Below are positions 9,237-17,549 of a DNA stretch of 64,000 nt, piece by piece; the first letter of the stretch is position 1, and each line of letters opens with the position of its first letter. The position numbers were made by a program, and so were the translations under genes. The notes under the pieces were generated by a model. It was not told where the DNA came from, ran no database searches, and was given only the letters and a program-made list of their open reading frames with translations. This DNA is from Niallia taxi (GTDB lineage Bacteria; Bacillota; Bacilli; Bacillales; Cytobacillaceae): contig NZ_CP102590.1 in assembly GCF_032818155.1 (NCBI RefSeq), forward strand, positions 1,240,001 to 1,304,000, in the 5' to 3' direction.

Positions 9237-9634
9237 GTTTTTAATCTCCAAACAGCGGTAAAAGAAACAATCATTATAAATAATCTGAATTTCATGGATA
9301 ATGGACAATTGGTAAGAGTTATCCATAAGAAATATTTATCTTTAGAAAGATGTACTATCGTACAATACGGTACATTTTTTTTATAGACAAAAACCCATCC
9401 TTTAAAGAGAATAATGAATAATATATAGTGTCAGCCAGTAATTAAAATTTTCTTTTTCTTCACTAATACGATTTTTGTCAACCTTCATTGGTTGACCCTT
9501 TTACATAAATAACCCTCATCCGGTCATTCGAAATGGAAGCGATAGTGAAAAAATTCTTGTTACTTAGTTAATTAAGGTATTAAATAAGTTGCAATGGTTA
9601 ATCTAATACTAAAATTATAAGGACAGGAAAATCT
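9237..9634. other. intergenic with terminator
   Basis: No gene seen. A hairpin at 9350-9383 (TGTACTATCGTA / TACGGTACA, then eight T) is the likely terminator for the GH2 gene; the rest is featureless AT-rich DNA. Confidence 0.6.
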
Positions 9635-10114
9635 ATGGTATTCCTTTTTATTTCGATTATTCTATTTAATGTTATAGCGTTTAAAAAAAATAAAATACCG
9701 ACAATGAATAGAAAAGTAAATATATGGACATTTACCATTGCGCTTCAGGTGGTTTTTGATGTGGTGATCGAACTTAAGTTTAAAGGATACTGGTATTTTG
9801 ATAAAGGCGTAGACTGGATGGGAGTTCTTGCACATACAATTCTAATTCCACCATTCAATATAATGTTATTAAGCTTGTTCCCATTTAACTCCAGTTTTGT
9901 TAAAAAAGCAATTTTTATTTCTCTTTGCACAGTAGGTATTATTATTTACGAGGCATTGGTTTTAATTCCTGAACCTTGGGGATTCTTCCATCTAGGATGG
10001 TGGAAATTATGGTACGATACATTTTGTGCTCCCATGCTTATACTAATTCTAACAGGTTATTATAGATGGATTTGTAAATTAGAAGAAAAGCTGCTTGATA
10101 ATCATAAAAATTAA
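9635..10114 (+). CDS. CBO0543-like membrane protein
   Basis: Unknown function. The 159 residues form four to five hydrophobic segments with short polar loops. The motif GFFHLGWWKLWYD near residue 120 and the overall pattern recall the small Firmicutes membrane proteins annotated CBO0543 family. The ATG has only a weak GGACAGG site, so the start is uncertain. A strong terminator follows at 10138. Confidence 0.65.
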   Translation: MVFLFISIILFNVIAFKKNKIPTMNRKVNIWTFTIALQVVFDVVIELKFKGYWYFDKGVDWMGVLAHTILIPPFNIMLLSLFPFNSSFVKKAIFISLCTVGIIIYEALVLIPEPWGFFHLGWWKLWYDTFCAPMLILILTGYYRWICKLEEKLLDNHKN

Positions 10115-10137
10115 GCATAATGATTTGTTTTTATAAT

Positions 10138-10170
10138 GAAGAGAGCTCACTTTTCAAGGCGAGCTCTTTC
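10138..10170. terminator. bidirectional terminator
   Basis: AAGAGAGCTC pairs with GAGCTCTTTCTT across a short loop. It separates the membrane-protein gene from the convergent YdhR/DsbA-like pair. Confidence 0.8.
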
Positions 10171-10233
10171 TTATGTCAAAAAAGTGGCATGTTTTTATTT
10201 GCAATTTAATTTATCTTATAGATCCGTGGGAAA

Positions 10234-10536
10234 TTAATATAAACCTTTTGTTATTTTAGTTAATTTAGAATTAATGGAGAAAATCTTTGCATTGATACCT
10301 TTTACTCCTAAATTCACTAATCGTTTAGTGTGCATTTCTAAATAATTTGCTGCGTTTTCCTTTGTTTGAAAGCAATAGATGCCCCCAGCTTCACTTGTTT
10401 CCTGATTCTCTGTCCAAATCTTCCAAAGAAATCCTTCTTCTTTGTTAATGCTTTCCGCCAGACCAGAAAAAGCCTGAGCCATCTCCTCTCCAAAGGGACC
10501 TTGCATCCTAAAATCAACTTGTAAAATATATGCCAT
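10234..10536 (-). CDS. YdhR-like putative monooxygenase
   Basis: Small ferredoxin-fold (dimeric alpha/beta barrel) protein of 100 residues, the YdhR type found with oxidative or xenobiotic stress genes. Visible features are the N-terminal LQVDFRMQGPFGEEM, the GFLWKIWTENQET segment and GGIYCFQT, all typical of this family. It lies 17 bases downstream of the DsbA-like gene on the same strand, so the two are one transcript. The reaction is not established for the family. Confidence 0.85.
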   Translation of the reverse strand: MAYILQVDFRMQGPFGEEMAQAFSGLAESINKEEGFLWKIWTENQETSEAGGIYCFQTKENAANYLEMHTKRLVNLGVKGINAKIFSINSKLTKITKGLY

Positions 10537-10553
10537 TTTATAATCTCCTCTAA

Positions 10554-11474
10554 TTATTCTGCTTGTAGAAAATAGGACTCACCTAGTATTTCTTTTTTAT
10601 GATAGCTCTCAGAAGAAAGTTTCTCTTTTACAAATGAAGAAACTTCTGATTGATGAATATCGTACATAACTTCAATTTCCTTCGAGAATAATAACTTTTC
10701 TTCCTTCAATAGGCCAGAAAGATTAGGCAGAACTCTAGGTTGAATATTCTCGAGATGGAGTGCTTGTTTTAAACCGTTTATATAGTATTCTAGTTGACGA
10801 GCTCCGACAATCTTGACACCTTTATTTTCTTGATTGACCATGATAATAGTGGGAAATCCTCTTACACCCAAACTAGCAGCTAGTCTGAAGTCTTCTTTGA
10901 GGAGATTCCTTCCGGTTTCCTGTTGTGCTTCCTCTAAAATGGATGCACCATCTAGGCCTAATTTATTCACTATATCAACGAGCATACCTTGATCCCCGAT
11001 ATTTTGATTGAATGCAAATACGGCTTCCCTTGCACGACGTAAAAACGCATTTGCTAAGGATTTACTCCTTTTTTGAATAACCTTATATACTCTAGATGGT
11101 GGGAAAGATGATTGAATGGGGTTATCCAGCCAAAGAGATCCATCTATTGGCATGCGGCTGTGTACACCAACTTCTTTCCAATGTTCTGCAACGTCGGAAG
11201 GTTTAGAAATACCATTTGCAGCGTCACCAAAGTCTTCCCATTTCTCCAACAATCCTCCCATAACAGTATGAAAATTAAAGTGGTGACCATATTGAGAGAC
11301 AAGGCGGCGAAGGACGGGCTCCAGTGCCCAACAATGAGAGCAAATTGGATCTGTTACGTAATATAAATCAATTTTTTTATTGGAATTGGTTAAATCAATC
11401 ATTTCCATTTCGTTATTACCAGGAACACCGCAAATTCCAGTTTCTAAATCACAAGCCATAGGATTTTTGCTCAT
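10554..11474 (-). CDS. DsbA-family (FrnE/YjbH-like) thioredoxin-fold protein
   Basis: Cytoplasmic thioredoxin-fold protein of 306 residues. A CSHC active site stands at residues 45-48 in TDPICSHCWALEP, the cis-Pro region is GVRGFPTIIM, and a helical insertion lies between. An N-terminal Cys-rich stretch (ACDLETGICG) precedes the fold, as in many Firmicutes homologues. It belongs near FrnE and SpxH/YjbH; YjbH is a ClpXP adaptor, but the intact CxxC here leaves a redox role open. First gene of a two-gene operon with the YdhR-like gene. Confidence 0.82.
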   Translation of the reverse strand: MSKNPMACDLETGICGVPGNNEMEMIDLTNSNKKIDLYYVTDPICSHCWALEPVLRRLVSQYGHHFNFHTVMGGLLEKWEDFGDAANGISKPSDVAEHWKEVGVHSRMPIDGSLWLDNPIQSSFPPSRVYKVIQKRSKSLANAFLRRAREAVFAFNQNIGDQGMLVDIVNKLGLDGASILEEAQQETGRNLLKEDFRLAASLGVRGFPTIIMVNQENKGVKIVGARQLEYYINGLKQALHLENIQPRVLPNLSGLLKEEKLLFSKEIEVMYDIHQSEVSSFVKEKLSSESYHKKEILGESYFLQAE

Positions 11475-11788
11475 ACAAACTTCTTCACTCCTCTTATTTC
11501 TTAATTAGTTTTAAAGCAGATGACCATGAATTGGTTCATCATAAATTGTCAGGTTGTACTCTTTACGATATAACCGAATCAGCTACTTATCTCCAAGCCT
11601 TGTTTGTCTTGTGCTTCCAGTAATTATTCCTATTTCTAACCAACATATATCTCTCCTTCCAAGTCAGTTAGTAAAGTTGATTACGATATCATCTTAGTAC
11701 ATAATAAAAATGAACAATACCAATAGATGTTGTCATTTATCGTATATACGACATATTCGATCATTTGTCTAAAAAGGAGGAGATATAG
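11475..11788. promoter_or_regulatory. divergent promoter region with palindrome
   Basis: This gap separates the DsbA-like operon from the divergent TetR gene. TCGTATATACGA at 11740-11751 is a perfect 12-base palindrome and sits where an autoregulatory TetR operator would be expected. No coding sequence seen. Confidence 0.5.
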
Positions 11789-12354
11789 ATGACCGAAGTA
11801 AAAAAAGATTTGCGATATATTCGCACTCGAAAATCAATTATGGATGCATTTATGATGATATCCGAGAAAAAAGACTTCAAGGATATTACCGTAAAGGATA
11901 TTACAACAGAGGCTAGATAAACAGGGCAACATTTTATTATCATTTTGTAGATAAATATGATTTATTGGAAAGGGTATTGTCTGAAGTATTCCTAATTAAC
12001 TTAAATGATGAAATAATTAATGATTTTGTACTTAATGAAGAAGTAATAGTGAACTTATTTTTAGCTATAACTAGCTTCAATAGTTCTTTATCAAGTCGAT
12101 GTCATAATGGATATGAAGACACGATAGCACGAATAATCAAGGAACAACTGGAGATTATCTTTTATAAAATGTTACAAAGGCAAAGTGAGGGAGAAGAAAG
12201 AAATAGAATTGCGTCAGTTATGTTGAGCTGTGGAATATATGGAGCTGCTATTGCTTGGAGTAAAAACAGTGAGTTACCACCGGAAGAGTATATTAAATTG
12301 GTTATTCCTTATTTAACTAGCGGATTTTATATAGAGCATAATAAGAAAGATTAA
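11789..12354 (+). pseudogene. TetR-family regulator, frameshifted
   Basis: ATG at 11789 follows AAAGGAGGAGA. The reading gives a TetR N-terminus up to DITTEAR, where TAA appears at about 11918. One base appears missing after GAGGCTAG: in the +1-restored frame it continues INRATFYYHFVDKYDLLERVL, exactly the recognition helix of TetR proteins, and runs to 12354 as a TetR_C_33-like domain (GIYGAAIAWSK). So a full 188-codon gene is broken by one base, either a real pseudogene or a sequencing error. Divergent from the DsbA-like operon and upstream of the DoxX gene, both possible targets. Confidence 0.82.
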
Positions 12355-12380
12355 TTTGACATTTAGCAAAATAAATGAAA

Positions 12381-12400
12381 GTATATGCTATAGCATCTAT
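12381..12400. promoter_or_regulatory. operator-like inverted repeat, copy 1
   Basis: GTATATGCTATAGCATCTAT nearly matches the perfect palindrome at 12511-12530, 130 bases away. Two spaced copies suggest a looping or cooperative repressor site. Confidence 0.5.
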
Positions 12401-12484
12401 GTTTCTGCACAAATTAATTGTTATATTTTACTTAGTAATAAATAAAGGGGGTAATGTGACAACTAGTCTAATTGTTATTTACAA

Positions 12485-12530
12485 TTGAAGAAATAATAAT
12501 TGTTTGTATAATACATGCTATAGCATGTAT
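12485..12530 (+). promoter_or_regulatory. promoter with overlapping palindromic operator
   Basis: TTGAAG (12485) and TATAAT (12507) are 16 bases apart. The perfect 20-base palindrome ATACATGCTATAGCATGTAT (12511-12530) overlaps the -10 box and start point, so a bound repressor would block the DoxX gene. The nearby TetR or MarR protein is the candidate. Confidence 0.65.
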
Positions 12531-12538
12531 TAATTCTA

Positions 12539-12904
12539 TTGAAGAAAAAGGTGATTACTATCTCTATTTTAGTAAATGTTGTTCAAGTATTATTATTTAT
12601 CTTTTTCATTATGACCGGAACAAAAATAATTTCTGGAAAAATGGCTGAAGAATTTAAGCGGTTTGGTTTTCCATCTATTTTTAATTTTCTTACTGGTGCT
12701 TTTGAAATAATTGGTGCAATTGGTATGTTAATTGGTATATGGGTTCCGTACGTTTCGTTATTTGCAGGATTACTATTAGGTGGAACTATGTTTGTTGCTG
12801 CTCTTACTTTAGTAGTAATAGTAAAAGATCCATTAAAAAAGGCAATCCCAGCAATAATTTTAATGATTTTAAGTTTAGGTGTAAGTTCCTTTTATATTTT
12901 TTAA
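12539..12904 (+). CDS. DoxX-like membrane protein
   Basis: The 121 residues form four hydrophobic segments with GAFEIIGAIGMLIGIW in the second, the DoxX/DoxD-like pattern. Such proteins are often induced by thiol or electrophile stress. The TTG start has no clear ribosome site and lies only about 20 bases after the predicted transcription start; the real start may be the GTG at 12551 or translation may be nearly leaderless. Its promoter is covered by a palindromic operator (see 12485). Confidence 0.78.
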   Translation: MKKKVITISILVNVVQVLLFIFFIMTGTKIISGKMAEEFKRFGFPSIFNFLTGAFEIIGAIGMLIGIWVPYVSLFAGLLLGGTMFVAALTLVVIVKDPLKKAIPAIILMILSLGVSSFYIF

Positions 12905-13094
12905 TATAAATATTTGCTGAAGACAGAAGAACAGTATATTCAAGAAGGGGTAGCTATTCAGGCTTATATGGTATATTTATTAATTCAGGTTTTGATAAAA
13001 TGAACAGTATGGTACCCCTAAACCTACAATAAATTTAATTCAAAATTAAAGTATAGGTACCAATTCGTTAATATAATCTTTATAGAGGTGAAGT

Positions 13095-13514
13095 ATGGAA
13101 TTACATGATTTAATTGGCTATCTTGTTCATCGGACAGATGTAAAGATGACCAATTATTTTACCAAGAGATTAAAGCCCTTTGAAGTTACTCCAGAGCAAT
13201 GGGGAATCATTAGTGTGCTTTGTAAGCATGAAGGGACAACACAAAAAGAATTGGCTGCAGCAATTGATAAGGATCAGACAACAGTAGCAAGAATGATACA
13301 GTCTATGGAGAAAAAAGAAATTATACAAAAAAGAAACAATGCTCAAGATAAACGTTCTCAAAACCTTTACTTAACTGAAAAGGGACACGAAATAAAAACC
13401 AAAATATTACCTGTAGTTATGGAGGCCCATCAGTCTGTAACAAGTAATTTAAGTGAGCAAGAAATACAATATTTAAAAGAACTATTAAATAAATTATGGG
13501 ATACAAAATATTAA
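13095..13514 (+). CDS. MarR-family regulator
   Basis: Winged-helix repressor of 139 residues. VTPEQWGIISVLCKHEGTTQKELA and KDQTTVARMIQSMEKKEII form the HTH, and RNNAQDKRSQNLYLTEKG the wing with the family DxRS motif. Start ATG follows AGAGGTGAAGT. It stands alone 190 bases after the DoxX gene, which may be its target. No cysteine is present in the sensor region, so direct thiol sensing of the OhrR type is unlikely. Confidence 0.9.
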   Translation: MELHDLIGYLVHRTDVKMTNYFTKRLKPFEVTPEQWGIISVLCKHEGTTQKELAAAIDKDQTTVARMIQSMEKKEIIQKRNNAQDKRSQNLYLTEKGHEIKTKILPVVMEAHQSVTSNLSEQEIQYLKELLNKLWDTKY

Positions 13515-14141
13515 TCATTTCCTTCATAAATCCTTCCATTTTGTAGTAACTCAGATATTAAATTTGTTATAAAGGATAATTTTCCATCCGTTAATTGTGA
13601 CTTTTTATAAAATTATATCTAGTATGCACGATTTTTTTTGACTCTTAACAAATAGCCTAACGTTAGAATCACAGATATTGTTTTATGTTAGTTACATGGC
13701 AGCATTCATATAATTAAAGTAAATAGTCACTCTTATGTAACATTCGCAGCTGCTATGCGGAAGAAGGATTTTTTTATATCTTGGCGAATTGGTTCAATAG
13801 TATAAGAACGAGCTGCCATTTTAAGTATCAATTTTTTAGAGAGAATAGATGTTGATATGAATCAATTGCTCAGGAGGAGGTTAATTACATACATCTTGAT
13901 ACATATGAGATGGAACAACACATTCAGTGGATGTAAAAACATTCGAATGAAGGAAAAGAATGTTAAAGAGGGAAATAGAATTGCAATGGCATAAGTTAGA
14001 CAAGTTTCTAGAGGAGAAGTAATAAATAAGAAGTGAAATTGGGTCGTAAAGTATGGAGTTCAATAAGTAAAACTAATGAATGAAACTTAAGAAAAAGGTA
14101 CCGGAAGGATTCTGTTTCTAATAATATTTGGAGGAAAGAAT
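13515..14141. other. intergenic with possible gene debris
   Basis: No intact gene. Around 13880-14030 the + strand reads HLDTYEMEQHIQWM and then broken coding-like text with several stops, after an AGGAGGAGGT ribosome site; I do not recognise the family. A copy of a GGCAGCATTC-type repeat start is near 13697. AGAGATAAGT-type repeats are absent. Confidence 0.3.
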
Positions 14142-14609
14142 ATGACGAAAGATGAAGTACTTCAGTTAGAAAAGGAATTATCCTTTGATTCCTTCAGTAA
14201 TGAAGATGCTTATAATATAGCCTTAAGTATTGTAAATAGAATAAAGAAAGACCAGTTAAAAAATATAAGAATAAGAGCTGTTTTAGATGGCGAGATAGTA
14301 TTTCAGTATCTGATGAAAGGCAAAAAAGGTGATATCTGGTTAAACAGAAAACAGAATACTATTGAAAGATTCCATCATAGCGGATACTACATTTTCTTAG
14401 ATAATGAAGAAAATGGTACCTATGAACAATATAAAGATGATGAAACGATTGTAATTTGCGGTGGAGGCTTTCCAATCATTGTTAAAGATGAGATAGTTGG
14501 TAGTTTTATAGTAAGTGGATTAGACCATGTTGAGGATCATCAGTTGATTGTTGATGCTTTTAGGGAATATAAAATAAAAAAAGTTGACGCTTTCATAAAG
14601 GGAGTATAA
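14142..14609 (+). CDS. UPF0303 / GlcG-HbpS-like protein
   Basis: Soluble protein of 155 residues of the UPF0303 (YBR137W-like, heme-degrading domain) type. The C-terminal ICGGGFPIIVKDEIVGSFIVSGL is the characteristic segment, preceded by FHHSGYYIF. Start ATG after TTGGAGGAAAG. Related proteins often lie next to PTS or sugar genes, and a PTS IIB gene follows here. Function is not established. Confidence 0.8.
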   Translation: MTKDEVLQLEKELSFDSFSNEDAYNIALSIVNRIKKDQLKNIRIRAVLDGEIVFQYLMKGKKGDIWLNRKQNTIERFHHSGYYIFLDNEENGTYEQYKDDETIVICGGGFPIIVKDEIVGSFIVSGLDHVEDHQLIVDAFREYKIKKVDAFIKGV

Positions 14610-14653
14610 ACTAATTAATTAAATAAACAAATTGGACATGTGACTGGTAATGC

Positions 14654-14719
14654 AGGCAGGATCTATAAATAACAAATAATACTTTTTGTATTTGTTATTT
14701 TAGGTCCTGCCTTTTTTTG
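14654..14719 (+). terminator. long intrinsic terminator
   Basis: AGGCAGGA pairs with TCCTGCCT and the inner AATAACAAATA with TATTTGTTATT; seven T follow. Ends the UPF0303 transcript before the IIB gene. Confidence 0.85.
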
Positions 14720-14765
14720 TTTTAATCCAGCGACGCTACAATACTATTAAAAAGGAGTACACAGG

Positions 14766-15026
14766 ATGAGCTACAAACAAACAGCAGCAGAGGTGTTAAA
14801 GTATGTGGGCGGGAATAAAAACGTTTCCCACCTTGAGTATTATTCGACAAGATTACGTTTTTCCTTAAATGATAATAGTAAAGCAAATGTAGATCAGTTA
14901 AAAAAGATTCCAGGTGTAATGGCGGTTAAAATGAACGCCCAATGCCAAGTTGTCATAGGTAATGAAGTAGTTGAAGTATATAACGAGGTAAAAAAACTTT
15001 TAGTACCAAATGAAGGAGACAGATGA
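14766..15026 (+). CDS. stand-alone PTS EIIB domain lacking the active Cys
   Basis: The 86 residues align with the IIB domain of glucose/sucrose PTS permeases: AEVLKYVGGNKNV, TRLRF (28-32) and VKMNAQCQVVIGNEVVEVYNEV. In active IIB the motif reads H/N-C-A-T-R-L-R, the Cys being phosphorylated; here it is YYSTRLRF, with Tyr26 at the Cys position. No IIC or IIA gene is adjacent. It is therefore probably not a phosphotransfer domain; it could be a decaying remnant or a regulatory binding domain. Start ATG after AAAAAGGAG. Confidence 0.82.
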   Translation: MSYKQTAAEVLKYVGGNKNVSHLEYYSTRLRFSLNDNSKANVDQLKKIPGVMAVKMNAQCQVVIGNEVVEVYNEVKKLLVPNEGDR

Positions 15027-15034
15027 TTACATAT

Positions 15035-15178
15035 ATGGAAGGAATTAAAAAAGAAGAAATAAAAAACAAAACAATAAAAATAATCGTAAAGTGGAGCGAT
15101 AACAACACTGAACATGAATCGCATAGTACCTTAAAAAAGAACAAACAGAAAACAGGCATTAAAAGTTTGAAATCTTGA
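15035..15178 (+). CDS. small Lys-rich ORF
   Basis: A 47-codon frame starts 8 bases after the IIB gene (MEGIKKEEIKNK...) and ends inside the hairpin at 15149. Very Lys/Asn-rich and unlike any family I know. It may be a chance frame. Confidence 0.25.
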   Translation: MEGIKKEEIKNKTIKIIVKWSDNNTEHESHSTLKKNKQKTGIKSLKS

Positions 15179-15194
15179 CTTCTATGCCTGTTTT
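15149..15194 (+). terminator. terminator-like hairpin
   Basis: AAAACAGGCAT pairs exactly with ATGCCTGTTTT over a 24-base loop. Confidence 0.55.
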
Positions 15195-15264
15195 CTATGT
15201 TTATAAGATAGTGTCTTTCAAGATGGATATATTAACTGCAGCTTAATTACTTTATGAAAAAAAA

Positions 15265-15317
15265 GGCACAATTTCTGTTATAAATCAAAACTAGCTTATG
15301 GAAGAAATGGGGCAGGT
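15265..15317 (+). repeat. dispersed repeat A, copy 1
   Basis: GGCACAATTTCTGTTATAAAT followed by CTAGCTTATGGAAGAAATGGGGCAG matches copies near 15678, 24342, 24614, 43993 and 48926. The repeat is followed at once by GTGTGCGG, like a group II intron 5' end. Confidence 0.6.
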
Positions 15318-15440
15318 GTGCGGCCGAGCCTAGGTCGTACCATTGGGGATACCAGAACATGAGGATAAAATCGTACAAAAAGGCATTTCCAAAGTACTTA
15401 ATGCAATTTATGAGAATGACTTTCTAAATTCTTCAGTACA
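15318..15440 (+). pseudogene. group II intron RT fragment
   Basis: In the frame from 15343 the sequence reads LGIPEHEDKIVQKGISKVLNAIY, the RT0-RT1 region of group II intron reverse transcriptases, then loses similarity after NDFLNSS. A GTGTGCGG intron-start-like motif lies just upstream. Everything else of the intron is deleted. Confidence 0.6.
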
Positions 15441-15677
15441 ATACCGTAAGGTAGAAAGGCTCTCTTCTACTCGACTAGCTCAAGAGGAAAATGAAGTGAG
15501 TTGTGCTAAAATTAAAACCAGTCTATTGTTGAGTATCAAAAGAAATGATCATTATATATTTTTTAATGGGGGATTGAAATGCTACTATTTCCTACTGGGA
15601 AACAACCAAAATTTATTATGGATTTGAAAGACATTATAGATGCTCCAAAAGAAATTTCATTACAAGTGTCACAAACA

Positions 15678-15735
15678 GGGCAGCATTCCTGTAATAAATG
15701 AAAACTTGTCAATGGAAAAAACATGGAAGGTTAGC
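15678..15735 (+). repeat. dispersed repeat A, copy 2
   Basis: GGGCAGCATTCCTGTAATAA, then ATGAAAACTTGTCAATGGAA and AAAACATGGAAGG. This is the best match to the copy holding the group II intron at 43993. Confidence 0.6.
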
Positions 15736-15749
15736 TAAAGAATCAATGT

Positions 15750-15785
15750 AAAAAGGAGGTTAGAATGTTCTAATCTCCTTTTTTA
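15750..15785. terminator. bidirectional terminator
   Basis: AAAAAGGAGGTTAGA pairs with TCTAATCTCCTTTTTT. It overlaps the last codons of the EVE-domain gene. Confidence 0.75.
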
Positions 15786-16225
15786 TTAACCATTTTTTCT
15801 GCTATTAGTTTAAAATCTTTTTCGCTTATTTCTATATGACCATATCGAAAGGAATAACCCCAGTATTTTGTATTTTTAATAAATGACAGTTTTAAAATTA
15901 GTGGTTTAATGGGTGTTTCAATGCTAGGAATAAAATCAATATTTCTTCGGAAAGGTACAAAATCATTCCCCATATTCACCTGATAAACATCTTCATCAAT
16001 AATTTTTCCAATAGCAGTAAATTTTTGATGAGGAGCACTTTCTTTATAATTAACCTTGGGAGAGTAATAAATTATCCAATCACCAGTGCTCATCTTTCTT
16101 AAAGGCGCATGTTTGCCATGACAAAGCTGAGCGAATCCACCTTGGACTGCATTTAAAACATGATCACGAGAAGCAACACCAATCCAGTACCTTTTTTCAT
16201 TATGCATTAGAGTTAGCATCCACAA
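15770..16225 (-). CDS. EVE-domain protein
   Basis: PUA-like EVE domain of about 150 residues; the fold binds modified bases or RNA. Marks are RYWIGVASRDHVLNAVQGGFAQLCHG, GDWIIYYSPK and the C-terminal YWGYSFRYGHIEISEKDF. The first possible start is TTG at 16225; ATG at 16219 or 16207 may be used. All overlap or touch the stop of the upstream rhodanese gene, so translation is coupled. Third gene of a MarR-rhodanese-EVE operon. Confidence 0.85.
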   Translation of the reverse strand: MWMLTLMHNEKRYWIGVASRDHVLNAVQGGFAQLCHGKHAPLRKMSTGDWIIYYSPKVNYKESAPHQKFTAIGKIIDEDVYQVNMGNDFVPFRRNIDFIPSIETPIKPLILKLSFIKNTKYWGYSFRYGHIEISEKDFKLIAEKMVNKKGD

Positions 16226-16605
16226 TTATCAGATGGATTAACATTTAGAGGAGCATCTGAGACAGGAAAATTCATTTCTTTCCACGCAGCTATCCCACCA
16301 GACAACTCTTTTACTTTATAACCACGCTCTAACAAAAATACTGCTACTTTAGCTGCTGTATTACACCAGACATCCCAACAGTAAACAATAATTTCTTTAT
16401 TTTTAGGAATTTCATGTATTCGCTCTTGCAACTCTTGTTGAGGAATAATATTAGCATTTTTTATTGTTAGACTTCTTACATGTTCAGGACCGTTTCTTAC
16501 ATCAATTAAGAAGTATCTTTCTGGATCGACTTGTGCCAATCTTAAATAATCCATAGGACTAACAGTTGCTTCCAGACGTGCTTTAAAATAATCGAGTGCA
16601 TTCAT
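16213..16605 (-). CDS. rhodanese-domain protein
   Basis: Sulfurtransferase fold of 130 residues, cytoplasmic. DVRNGPEHVRS is the first signature, the active-site loop is VYCWDVWCN with catalytic Cys76 and a second Cys at 81, and ELSGGIAAWKEMNFPV is the C-terminal signature. The tail ends in SDNCGC, two more cysteines that could carry persulfide or metal. Start ATG after TGGAGGAATTT. It overlaps the EVE gene by 13 bases. Confidence 0.88.
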   Translation of the reverse strand: MNALDYFKARLEATVSPMDYLRLAQVDPERYFLIDVRNGPEHVRSLTIKNANIIPQQELQERIHEIPKNKEIIVYCWDVWCNTAAKVAVFLLERGYKVKELSGGIAAWKEMNFPVSDAPLNVNPSDNCGC

Positions 16606-16629
16606 AAATAAATTCCTCCAGTTTTATAG

Positions 16630-17043
16630 TTAGTTCCAAATTTTTACAAGTAACTCCTTAAGCAATTGTTTTTCTTGATTGTTTAAAGGGGTGAGTACTT
16701 CTAATTCCGTTTCAATTAGAAATTCCCAACGTGAATCTAAAACTTGAGTCCCTTTTGATGTGATTAAAAGACTATAGGATCTTCTATCATTAGGATTTCT
16801 AGTTCTCTCTACAAATCCTAAAGTTTCTAGGTGATCGATATGGCTAACCATAGTCGTCCGATCAATTTGTAGATTTTCGGAAATATCCTTTTGTGAAGAA
16901 TAAGGGTTTCCGCTAATAAATAAAAGGACTCCATATTGTCTAGCATTAATTTTATAAGGGGTCAGTCCTTCAGCAAATTTAGTTTCCATTTGTTGAAGAA
17001 CTTTTCCTAGTAAAAAGCCATAAGATTGATTCCATTTTTCCAA
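16630..17043 (-). CDS. MarR-family regulator
   Basis: Winged-helix protein of 137 residues heading the operon with the rhodanese and EVE genes. INARQYGVLLFI, SQKDISENLQIDRTTMVSHIDHLETLGFVERTRNPNDRRSY is a complete MarR HTH and wing. Likely autoregulatory. No Cys is visible, so it is not obviously a thiol or persulfide sensor despite the rhodanese partner. Confidence 0.88.
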   Translation of the reverse strand: MEKWNQSYGFLLGKVLQQMETKFAEGLTPYKINARQYGVLLFISGNPYSSQKDISENLQIDRTTMVSHIDHLETLGFVERTRNPNDRRSYSLLITSKGTQVLDSRWEFLIETELEVLTPLNNQEKQLLKELLVKIWN

Positions 17044-17296
17044 GTGTAATATTCACCTCCTGTATTAATCAGTTTTACTAATAATCAGCATAACTGATTA
17101 ATTGTTAAAATTCAAGTACTTACGTTCGTATAAAAAATAAATAGTCAGTTAAAGTTTTCCTTTTATCAAATAAAGTTTTTAAGATAAGGTATTTTAACTA
17201 GGGGGGACGACTTCTGATTCTCTTTTTTAGGTCATTAAATGACGAAAAAGTATAAATTTGTGAACGATTTCACTTAAACAAACGGGGGCTTTAGTA

Positions 17297-17494
17297 AAAG
17301 AAGAAAGGGATTTACATATAATTCAACTGGCCATAAAAGAAAAGTTAGTTGATGATATATCTTTAATAGTTGTTCCAACATTATTAGGTGTTGGATTGCA
17401 GTTATTTAAAGAAAGTGACTTTCAATTAGACTTAACACTTATAAACACAAGAGTCTCTAATCAATTTGTGCAACTAAATTATAAAGTTAAGTAG
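17297..17494 (+). pseudogene. DHFR/RibD C-terminal-like protein, 3' fragment
   Basis: The frame reads LAIKEKLVDDISLIVVPTLLGVGLQLF and ends FVQLNYKVK before TAG, which matches the C-terminal half of the YyaP-type dihydrofolate-reductase-like family. The N-terminal half is replaced by repeat-C sequence, so only a fragment remains. Confidence 0.6.
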
Positions 17495-17517
17495 TGGAAC
17501 TCACTATTTCCTATATT

Positions 17518-17549
17518 AAGAGCCCTTGCAGTTGCAAGGGCTTTTTTTT
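17518..17549 (+). terminator. intrinsic terminator
   Basis: AGCCCTTGCA pairs with TGCAAGGGCT, followed by eight T; the original terminator of the DHFR-like gene. Confidence 0.85.
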
